A stretch of DNA of 64,000 nucleotides from Paenibacillus polymyxa (GTDB lineage Bacteria > Bacillota > Bacilli > Paenibacillales > Paenibacillaceae): contig NZ_CP049783.1 of the NCBI RefSeq assembly GCF_015710975.1, forward strand, positions 868,001 to 932,000, written 5' to 3'. Each line of letters begins with the position of its first letter. Position 1 is the stretch's first letter. Made by a program: the position numbers and the translations under genes. Positions 18,246-25,256 of the stretch are shown here, piece by piece. The notes beneath the pieces were generated by a model. It was not told where the DNA came from. It saw only the letters and a program-made list of their open reading frames with translations, and ran no database searches.

Positions 18246-19112
18246 ATGGCTATTATCATGAAATCCAAAGAAGCAGCTGAGCAAGTGTATGCAACGATCC
18301 GTTCCCAAGTAGAGCAAATGAAACAGCAAGGACACCGTCCCCATCTGGCAACCCTGTTGGTAGAGGGTGATCCGGCATCTGCATACTATGCACGGACCAA
18401 GCAAAAAATAGCAGAGAAGCTGGGCATCTCATTTCATCTCCATACTTTTAATCGTCATGTAAGCGAAGCCGAGCTTCTGCATCTGATCGGCACCTTAAAT
18501 GATGCATCCCATGTACATGGCATTATGCTGGAACTCCCGCTTCCGCAACATCTTTCTGCCTCCGTTATTAAACAATCCATCGCCCCCTACAAGGATATTG
18601 ATGGAATTACGCCTGATAACAAGCTGGCTACCGTTACGGGTGACGCAGGGCTATACCCCGCTACACCTCAAGCCTGTATTGAACTGCTCAAGCATTACGG
18701 CCACTCCTTGGCAGGCAAAAATGTCACACTCGTGGGCATCGGGCAAACAGTGGGACTTCCCCTTTTCCACATGCTGCAAAGAGAAAATGCCACCGTCACC
18801 GCCTGTCATGCAGGTACGCGTGATATTGCAGAGCATCTGAGCCATGCAGACATTGCCTTCGTCGCAGTCGGATGTCCTGATGTGATTACGCAGGATATGG
18901 TTCATCCAGGTCTGATTCTCGTGGATGCAGGAATTAATGAGACGCTGGAGGGTAAAATTGTGGGGGACGCTGCTCAGGACGTTGTAGAAAAGGTACATGC
19001 CATTTCTCCCGTTCCCGGCGGTGTAGGCACCTTAACGACCGCAATTTTGTACAAAAACTTGCTCAAAGCGATACATCTGCAACATTACTCCAGAGAGGTG
19101 GTTTATTCATGA
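18246..19112 (+). CDS. folD: Methylene-THF dehydrogenase / methenyl-THF cyclohydrolase
   Basis: 288 residues. FolD motifs: SAYYARTKQK (tyrosine and catalytic lysine), LELPLPQHL, KDIDGITPDNK (D-x-D-G), GIGQTVGLP in the NADP loop, and the C-terminal PGGVGTLTTAIL. It interconverts 5,10-methylene-THF and 10-formyl-THF. ATG 18246 follows GAGGAGG. The gene sits directly behind the ZTP riboswitch and overlaps the next gene by four bases. It is likely a second, inducible folD or the only copy; this window cannot tell. Confidence 0.93.
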   Translation: MAIIMKSKEAAEQVYATIRSQVEQMKQQGHRPHLATLLVEGDPASAYYARTKQKIAEKLGISFHLHTFNRHVSEAELLHLIGTLNDASHVHGIMLELPLPQHLSASVIKQSIAPYKDIDGITPDNKLATVTGDAGLYPATPQACIELLKHYGHSLAGKNVTLVGIGQTVGLPLFHMLQRENATVTACHAGTRDIAEHLSHADIAFVAVGCPDVITQDMVHPGLILVDAGINETLEGKIVGDAAQDVVEKVHAISPVPGGVGTLTTAILYKNLLKAIHLQHYSREVVYS

Positions 19113-19747
19113 GTGAACTGTCGTGGAACCAGTCCATCGGACATTTTCTGAAAGAAGCTGCAAGTGCAGCGCCTACCCCTGGTGGAGGAAGTGTATCCGC
19201 GCTGGCTGCGGCACTAGGCGCAGCGATGACCTCCATGACCGCCAACCTTTCACAAGGAGAAAAATACACGCAATTCCGTGAACAAATGGTGCAAGTCATT
19301 AGCAGTATGGAAAGATTGTCTACGCATTGTGAGGAACTGATGGCCGCAGACATCCAATCCTTTGAACAGTACATGACCGCGCTGCGTTTGCCCAAAGAAA
19401 CAGACGAAGAAAAGCGCTATCGTACCCATTCCTTACAAACAGCTGTGATTGCTGCCATTGAAGTACCTATGCGCCTGCTGGAAGTATGCCGGGACGGACT
19501 ATCACAAGCCTACAATATTGTGGAAATATCCAATAAAAATGTGATCTCTGATCTGGGCATCGGTGCGATTTTGCTTGAAGCAGCCGCTCAATCCGCCCTG
19601 CTCACCATTGATATTAACCTTGCCTCGCTAAAAGACTTGGATGTCAAACAATCCTACGAAGCCAAAACAGCCACAATCCTCCGTGAAATCGGACAAATTA
19701 AAGAGCAAACCTTGTTGACCGTACGCAGTCGAATCGCAAGTAGTTAG
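19109..19747 (+). CDS. Cyclodeaminase/cyclohydrolase-family protein (FTCD_C)
   Basis: 212 residues, helical, with the family hallmark PTPGGGSVSALAAALGAAM (residues 17-35). The family includes formimido-THF cyclodeaminase and methenyl-THF cyclohydrolase FchA. It overlaps folD (ATGA) and is co-regulated by the ZTP riboswitch, which favours a methenyl-THF cyclohydrolase role in one-carbon supply (inference). Confidence 0.83.
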   Translation: MSELSWNQSIGHFLKEAASAAPTPGGGSVSALAAALGAAMTSMTANLSQGEKYTQFREQMVQVISSMERLSTHCEELMAADIQSFEQYMTALRLPKETDEEKRYRTHSLQTAVIAAIEVPMRLLEVCRDGLSQAYNIVEISNKNVISDLGIGAILLEAAAQSALLTIDINLASLKDLDVKQSYEAKTATILREIGQIKEQTLLTVRSRIASS

Positions 19748-19802
19748 CTCATACTGCGCTCTAGCTGTGCTAACCCATATATTCTACCTACTTGCTAACA
19801 GA

Positions 19803-19850
19803 AATAACCTCCAAATCCATCTCTATTCGTTGGGTTTGGAGGTTATTTTA
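19803..19850 (+). terminator. Terminator after the folD operon
   Basis: 13-bp stem AATAACCTCCAAA / TTTGGAGGTTATT (19803-19815 with 19835-19847) followed by TTATT. Confidence 0.85.
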
Positions 19851-19966
19851 TTGCAATTCATTATATTTGGAAAACTTTTCTATACTTTCTTCGTCTATGG
19901 ATTAGGGATATTCTTTAAGATTACTTTTTCTCTTATACACATTGATCAAGAAATGAGGAAAATCGT

Positions 19967-21469
19967 ATGAAAAGACGTGGTCTATTACTCAGTATAATTA
20001 CGTTATTACTGATCAGTCCCAGGGTGTGGGCGGCCGGAAATGATTCTACATCGCATATTCGCTCCTATGATTCCGGAAGTCTGATCCAATCCGATGGAAG
20101 CTTGTGGCTGTGGGGCTATAATCAATCCGTACCGACTCGTGTAGAGGGTAAGCCAAACGTAATAAAAACATTCTCTAATATCATCAACGAAGGCGATCTG
20201 GTATTTACCTTGCAAGACCACTCTGCATGGTATGTGCCTAGAAACAACATTTCTGAATCTGTGAAGTTTGTTCCTCTGGAAGGACTACAGAACCTCGCTG
20301 CTGTAAGTAGTTTGAATGATCATGTACTCGCTCTGACCAACGAAGGCAGCATATTTCTCGCTGATCAACTCGACAACAGAAACATCTCCAGTCCTTTTCA
20401 AACCCTGTCTGGCATCGACGAGGTTGCCGATATAGTCAGTTACTATGAAGAAAGACCGGATTATGAGGAACGCTGGATATTTCTTAAGAAAGACGGCAGT
20501 GTATGGAAAAACACAACAGCCTTACAGGGCTTCGAACCTATTTCACCATTAAAAGACATTACGGCAATTGCTAAAAATATAGCCTTAAAAAAGGATGGTA
20601 CCGTGTGGACGTGGCCCAAAGAATTTGATAAAAATGCAGCTCCGTCCGAAACGCTAGCCGTATCACAAATTCAAGCCTTATCGGGCATCAAGACAATCAA
20701 GGCTAATAGGTATTCCAATCTCGCCATTGATCAGCAAGGTCGGCTATGGTTCTGGGGGGCTACAGTTACAGGTGCCTTAGACAATACGACCTATCACAAC
20801 ACGAATATCCCTGTACTGCTAACAGGAGTACAGGACGTTAAAGACGCCTTTTTCGTTGAGCGCTCCCTTCTTGCTCTAACCACTGCTGGTAATGTATATG
20901 TTGCATCTCTAGATGGCGAAAAATTATCCTCCCATGTCCCTTTTACATTACTTGTTCAAAATATTCAAAGCATCAAGGCAGGCCCACGGCACGTCATCAT
21001 GCAAAAGGCAAACGACGCACTGTGGGGCTGGGGTGTTAACAAACACGCGCAACTCGGCATAGGCGATTATGAATTTCTTTATAATACGCCAGTTCCTGTA
21101 CAAAAGCCGATTCTCGTCCGTCTCAACAGTACACCTGTCCCTCTAAGCAACGGTGTGATTACCCGCAATGGGCAGGCGTTTATTCCCCTGCGTTCTGTTT
21201 TTGATCAACTGGGGGCCGACATCACTTATGATTTCAACAGCAAAATAGCGAAAATGAATCAGTCCAAGGCGGGAGACCATCCCGTCTCTCTAGAAATTAA
21301 TTTTAAAACCAGCCAAACAAAAGTGAACGGTAAATCTGTAGAACTCACTAATCCGCCCTTCATGGTGAACGGTATTGGTTATCTTCCACTGAGGCTCATC
21401 AGCGAGACACTGGGAGCCAAGGTAGATTGGATACAAAAAGAAGATACTATCGTAATTACGACGAAATAA
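19967..21469 (+). CDS. Secreted RCC1-like repeat protein with stalk domain
   Basis: 500 residues. Signal peptide (MKRRG, a hydrophobic core, WAAGN). Residues about 30-370 contain repeats of the RCC1/BNR type, seen as SDGSLWLWG, KDGSVWK, KDGTVWTW, QGRLWFWG and ALWGWGVNKHAQLG, consistent with a beta-propeller. Residues about 385-500 form a copper-amine-oxidase N1-like stalk domain (GQAFIPLRSVFDQLGA and GIGYLPLRLISETLGA), common at the end of Paenibacillus secreted proteins. The function is unknown; an extracellular scaffold or sensor is possible. ATG 19967 has GAGG nine bases upstream. Confidence 0.82.
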   Translation: MKRRGLLLSIITLLLISPRVWAAGNDSTSHIRSYDSGSLIQSDGSLWLWGYNQSVPTRVEGKPNVIKTFSNIINEGDLVFTLQDHSAWYVPRNNISESVKFVPLEGLQNLAAVSSLNDHVLALTNEGSIFLADQLDNRNISSPFQTLSGIDEVADIVSYYEERPDYEERWIFLKKDGSVWKNTTALQGFEPISPLKDITAIAKNIALKKDGTVWTWPKEFDKNAAPSETLAVSQIQALSGIKTIKANRYSNLAIDQQGRLWFWGATVTGALDNTTYHNTNIPVLLTGVQDVKDAFFVERSLLALTTAGNVYVASLDGEKLSSHVPFTLLVQNIQSIKAGPRHVIMQKANDALWGWGVNKHAQLGIGDYEFLYNTPVPVQKPILVRLNSTPVPLSNGVITRNGQAFIPLRSVFDQLGADITYDFNSKIAKMNQSKAGDHPVSLEINFKTSQTKVNGKSVELTNPPFMVNGIGYLPLRLISETLGAKVDWIQKEDTIVITTK

Positions 21470-21474
21470 TATAT

Positions 21475-21517
21475 AAAAGACCAGTCCAAACATGATTTAT
21501 GTTGGACTGGTCTTTTA
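21475..21517. terminator. Bidirectional terminator between the RCC1-like gene and the phosphotransferase gene
   Basis: Perfect stem AAAAGACCAGTCCAA / TTGGACTGGTCTTTT with a short loop; T tracts occur on both strands. Confidence 0.85.
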
Positions 21518-21593
21518 TTGCTATATACTGCGTGTAGTATGCAGGAAGTCTTACTCGTTTTGTTTGACGCTTTGTTTTCTATCTCTGTAAGCT

Positions 21594-22577
21594 CTACATA
21601 TCTGCTAATAAGTCAGGCAGAACTTTATAATTTCTAGCAAGCCAGTTCATTTCTTTAGCGAATCGGATAGGCACAGAATGTTCGTCCATATTGACGTTGA
21701 TCCACCAAACACTTTCCATATACCACAGCCATTGTAATGATCTTGTTAAACTGCCCTCTATCATCGTACGCTCTTCCCTGTACCCCGCCATAAATGCTGA
21801 AACAAGGGGAAGTTTTAACTGCTTATCCCAAGCAAAAGACATGACTGCTCGGGCAATATCCAACTGTGGATAGTCATAATCTAGTCGATCAAAATCCAGA
21901 ATTGCACTGAGCATATCATTGTTAAACAGGACGTTGTCCGCCCAAAGGTCACGATGGGCCCAACCGGGCGTAAGTGCATCTATCATCTCGATATTAACCA
22001 TTTCTGTTGCTTTACGCTGGGTTTCGATATCAGCCAAAAGCTCTTTTTTATCAGCTTCCTTCGCTTGTTTCCATACTGAATCCCAATGTGCTAAACGTTC
22101 CTTACGGCTGGAAAGCACAAGTTTCGGGGTATTTTTGCTCCTAAGCGTACCGTCGTTTAACAAGCAGTGCATTTTTCCAGTTGCCTTGCCTAGCTCATAT
22201 AATTGGTAAACATTAGCCTTCCCTGGTGCAACCAGTGTACCTGGACAAAATTCCATCACTAGGAAGCGTTCTCTCCGTTCAGATTCCATAAAAACCTGCC
22301 CCTCATGATTTAATAACCGTGGACAGGCCAGACCAAGCCCGTGCAATCTTTTTTGTTGAGAAAACGCCCTCAAAAGATCATCAAAATTATAATATTTATA
22401 TCTTTGTTTATTATATTGTTTTAATAAAAAAGTCCCATTGTTCGTGGCGATTTTCCATTTTAGATTTAACCACCCTCGTTGGATGGGCACAGATTCAATT
22501 ATATTTAAACCGAAAAATCGATGAAATGTTTCCATTAGATCAGCCTGAATGATTTCATTTGTTGAGAATGTTTCCAA
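21594..22577 (-). CDS. APH/choline-kinase-like phosphotransferase
   Basis: 327 residues with the kinase-like fold: lysine strand GTFLLKQYN, catalytic HRDLWADNVLF (Brenner motif, aspartate and asparagine present) and metal-binding DFDRLDYDYPQLDIAR. Related proteins include aminoglycoside phosphotransferases, homoserine kinase type II and the spore-coat CotS/YsxE group. No neighbour hints at a substrate, so drug resistance should not be assumed. The start is TTG 22577, with AAGGAGGGAG seven bases upstream. Confidence 0.75.
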   Translation of the reverse strand: METFSTNEIIQADLMETFHRFFGLNIIESVPIQRGWLNLKWKIATNNGTFLLKQYNKQRYKYYNFDDLLRAFSQQKRLHGLGLACPRLLNHEGQVFMESERRERFLVMEFCPGTLVAPGKANVYQLYELGKATGKMHCLLNDGTLRSKNTPKLVLSSRKERLAHWDSVWKQAKEADKKELLADIETQRKATEMVNIEMIDALTPGWAHRDLWADNVLFNNDMLSAILDFDRLDYDYPQLDIARAVMSFAWDKQLKLPLVSAFMAGYREERTMIEGSLTRSLQWLWYMESVWWINVNMDEHSVPIRFAKEMNWLARNYKVLPDLLADM

Positions 22578-22678
22578 TAGACTCCCTCCTTTCTAATTTG
22601 CGTAAATTACTCCTTGAAAGATCACATATTTGCTTATTATACTTTGTGTTGTCATTTTTCGTTATTCAGTAATTCAAC

Positions 22679-22725
22679 AAAAAAAGCACCTCACCGCGGT
22701 CTGTTGTCCGTGTAGTGAAGTGCTT
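22679..22725 (-). terminator. Terminator after the siderophore-binding lipoprotein gene
   Basis: Minus-strand stem AAGCACTTCAC / GTGAGGTGCTT followed by TTTTTTG. Confidence 0.8.
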
Positions 22726-22745
22726 ATTCCAGGTGAATCTCACAC

Positions 22746-23738
22746 CTATTTTTTAACTTTATTTTCTTTCTCTCTTTCAACCAGCATATCCACAATCATA
22801 TCAATCTGTCCGGTAATAGCGATCGGATCATAGCGATAGTACGTATCAAAATCATTAAAGAACACTCTATTATTCTTCACCGCAGGCAGATTGCCCCACA
22901 CAGCGGACGATTTCAGTTGCTTAAGCGCGGTTCCCTTTTTGTCTGGATCATAGGTTGTCAGGAACATGTAATCTGCGTCATACTGCGGCAGTACCTCCAT
23001 TGAAAGCTGTACAGTTTGTTCCTTGGAATTAGCTGTCTTCTTCGGCATGTTCAGTTTGAGCGCATTGTATACGGCTTGTCCGCCTCGTCCTGCATTGTCG
23101 CCAAAGATCCAAAGTGCGTTTTTGTCCGTCAGCTCATACAACCCGAAAGTTGCCTTTTCGTCAATAACACCTTTCAGACGAGCGCGGCCTTCAGCAGCCT
23201 TTTTATCAAAGGCGGCAATAAATTGCTCAGCCTTCTCCTTTTCCCCAGTGATATCGCCGAACAGCTTGACCGTATCATAGATATTAGTCGTGGTGCCGTA
23301 CGGAATATACAGGGTAGGTGCAATTTTAGACAAAGCTTCATAATTCGTATCCTTCATAACCACAATCAGATCGGGTTTGAGTTCCAGCGTCTTTTCCAAA
23401 TTGGTAGGATCACCCACCTCTTTGGTTCCTTTTTCCTTTAGCAAATCAGTCAGAAAAGGATTTTGAAACGCAGTCGGCTCCACCCCCACCACGTTAGCAC
23501 CCACGGACAGCAGCTCTCCGCCGTAAAAATCCGTTACAATACGCTGTGGCTTAGCGGGAATCTGAATATCCCCTTTAACCGTTTTAAAGCTTCTCGTCTC
23601 TCCAGTAGCAGTGGATTCTTGCTTATCTCCTGAAGTTGAAGCGGTATTACCTTCAGTGTTATTTCCGCCGCATGCGCTGACAAATACAGACAATACAAGC
23701 ATCAAAGTAGCCAGCATAAATATCGATTTTTTCCTCAA
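22746..23738 (-). CDS. Iron-siderophore ABC transporter binding lipoprotein
   Basis: 330 residues. Lipoprotein signal with lipobox VSAC, a low-complexity Thr/Ser linker to about residue 50, then the class III (FecB/FhuD) binding fold: IPAKPQRIVTDFYGGELLSVGANVVG and KPDLIVVMKDTNYEALSKIAPTLYIPYG. It should capture a ferric siderophore for an importer encoded elsewhere; no permease or ATPase is adjacent. The start is TTG 23738 with GGGGG eight bases upstream. A perfect Fur box lies 45-59 bp upstream, so iron repression is expected. Confidence 0.88.
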   Translation of the reverse strand: MRKKSIFMLATLMLVLSVFVSACGGNNTEGNTASTSGDKQESTATGETRSFKTVKGDIQIPAKPQRIVTDFYGGELLSVGANVVGVEPTAFQNPFLTDLLKEKGTKEVGDPTNLEKTLELKPDLIVVMKDTNYEALSKIAPTLYIPYGTTTNIYDTVKLFGDITGEKEKAEQFIAAFDKKAAEGRARLKGVIDEKATFGLYELTDKNALWIFGDNAGRGGQAVYNALKLNMPKKTANSKEQTVQLSMEVLPQYDADYMFLTTYDPDKKGTALKQLKSSAVWGNLPAVKNNRVFFNDFDTYYRYDPIAITGQIDMIVDMLVEREKENKVKK

Positions 23739-23782
23739 CCTATTAGCCCCCTATGTAATATGGTAATAGCCTTATACCATCA

Positions 23783-23797
23783 TGATAATGATTATCA
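23783..23797. promoter_or_regulatory. Fur box
   Basis: TGATAAT-G-ATTATCA, a perfect 7-1-7 Fur operator, before the siderophore-binding lipoprotein gene. Confidence 0.88.
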
Positions 23798-23875
23798 ATA
23801 TCGTAAGAAATATATCAAGCGTCATCCTTGCTGTCAACTGCAAAGCGAACTTTTTATTATTTCACTTTTAAAATA

Positions 23876-23908
23876 AAAAGACCTGCCAAAATGATGGCCA
23901 GGTCTTTT
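23876..23908 (-). terminator. Terminator after the HxlR gene
   Basis: AAAAGACCTG / CAGGTCTTTT stem with internal pairs; T-rich on the minus strand and usable in both directions. Confidence 0.75.
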
Positions 23909-23942
23909 GGATGCGGCTGCTTCTTAAACCTACAAATTGGGG

Positions 23943-24323
23943 CTAGGTTGCTGAAGGGCTGCTTTCCGGTGATCGCTGTTTTGTTTTATATTCTTCTCCC
24001 CAATCCTTCATCAGATTAATAATCGGGATGAGTGTTTCTCCAAACTCGGTGAGAGAGTATTCAACCTTAGGCGGAACCTGCTGGTAGACTTCACGATGAA
24101 CGACACCGTCCTCTTCCAGCTCGCGCAATTGGAGTGTCAGCATACGCTGGGTAATTCCCGGGCAGATCCGCCGAAAATCACTAAATCGCTTAGTCCCATA
24201 CATGAGATGGTATAAAATAATCCCTTTCCACTTGCCCCCAATCACATCCAACGTGTACTCAACAGGACACGCCTGATCATTCCCAGCGGTACATTCACCA
24301 AAACCGCCTTTCCGATTGCGCAT
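23943..24323 (-). CDS. HxlR-family transcriptional regulator
   Basis: 126 residues. Winged-helix HxlR domain: [22 protein letters not shown], then [32 protein letters not shown]. Cys19 in the conserved N-terminal position suggests redox or electrophile sensing, as in HypR and YodB. It is divergent from a nitroreductase gene, the usual target of such regulators. Start ATG 24323 has AAGGAGGAG upstream. Confidence 0.9.
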   Translation of the reverse strand: MRNRKGGFGECTAGNDQACPVEYTLDVIGGKWKGIILYHLMYGTKRFSDFRRICPGITQRMLTLQLRELEEDGVVHREVYQQVPPKVEYSLTEFGETLIPIINLMKDWGEEYKTKQRSPESSPSAT

Positions 24324-24361
24324 TGGCCCTTCTCCTCCTTGGTATCATTTTATATACTACA

Positions 24362-24375
24362 GCACATTAATGTGC
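24362..24375. promoter_or_regulatory. Candidate HxlR operator
   Basis: Perfect palindrome GCACATTAATGTGC in the 142-bp divergent region between the HxlR and nitroreductase genes. Assignment is by position only. Confidence 0.4.
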
Positions 24376-24465
24376 GTACTTCAAAAATGGTCATGTATAT
24401 TCTAATATTAGTCATGCACTTAGTAAGCGTCAATTTCAATCACAACCATAAGGAGTGGAATCACG

Positions 24466-25140
24466 ATGGAAATCTTAACAACCACTAAAGATCAAATCTT
24501 GTCTGCATACAAGTTCAGACATGCTACAAAAGAATTTGATAATCATAAGAAAATTAGCGATTCCGATTTTGAGTTTATTCTTGAAACCGGTCGTTTATCC
24601 CCAAGCTCGTTTGGCTTTGAACCCTGGAAATTTGTTGTCGTCCAAAGTAAAGATATGCGTGAGAAGCTGCTGCCCTATTCTTGGGGGGCCACAAAACAGT
24701 TGCCAACAGCAAGCCATTTCGTACTTATTCTCTCCAGATTGCCTAAAGATATGGTAGCTTCATCCGATTATATCAAGAATATGATGGTAAACGTGCAGCA
24801 ATTACCTGCTGAAGTGATGCAAGGCAAAGAGAAGGTATATGACGCCTTCCTAAAATCAGATTTTGCGCTTGAGGAAAATGAAAGAGCTATGTTCGAGTGG
24901 GCATGCCGACAAACCTATATCGCACTGGGCAATATGATGACTGCCGCAGCTCAAATCGGCATTGATTCCTGCCCTATTGAAGGTTTTAATAAACAAGAAA
25001 TTGAACGCATCCTCTCCGAAGAAGGCATTATGGATGCCGAGCATTTCGGTATTTCTTGTATGGTGGCTTTTGGATACCGCCTGAACGAGCCGCGCGACAA
25101 AACTCGGCGACCTGTAGATCAGATTGTGGAGTGGGTATAA
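24466..25140 (+). CDS. NAD(P)H-dependent nitroreductase-family oxidoreductase
   Basis: 224 residues, YfkO-like. FMN-binding segments are the N-terminal YKFRHATKEFD (the R-x-x-x-x-x-F pattern), RLSPSSFGFEPWKFVVV, and the C-terminal GYRLNEPRDKTRRP. Such enzymes reduce quinones, nitro- and azo-compounds. The divergent HxlR gene suggests induction by electrophiles such as diamide or quinones (inference). Confidence 0.88.
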   Translation: MEILTTTKDQILSAYKFRHATKEFDNHKKISDSDFEFILETGRLSPSSFGFEPWKFVVVQSKDMREKLLPYSWGATKQLPTASHFVLILSRLPKDMVASSDYIKNMMVNVQQLPAEVMQGKEKVYDAFLKSDFALEENERAMFEWACRQTYIALGNMMTAAAQIGIDSCPIEGFNKQEIERILSEEGIMDAEHFGISCMVAFGYRLNEPRDKTRRPVDQIVEWV

Positions 25141-25168
25141 AGCGCGGAATATCCTTATTAAAAACAAA

Positions 25169-25205
25169 GGGCGCTCCAAGCCATTTCCATGGGCTAGGGG
25201 CGCTC
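25169..25205 (+). terminator. Possible terminator between the nitroreductase and SLH genes
   Basis: GGGCGCTCC pairs with GGGGCGCTC using two wobble pairs, with an inner AGCC/GGCT stem; the T tract (CTCTTTAC) is poor. Confidence 0.5.
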
Positions 25206-25256
25206 TCTTTACATAAAGCTATAGTTCCTAAAAGTGTTGTCACTTCATAATAACGC

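Noticed and set aside
19767..19970. 67-residue frame before the RCC1-like gene
   Set aside because: It runs through the folD-operon terminator and lacks a ribosome site.
21594..22577. Aminoglycoside or spectinomycin resistance gene
   Set aside because: The fold is shared by many metabolic and spore-coat proteins; nothing in the sequence or context shows drug specificity.
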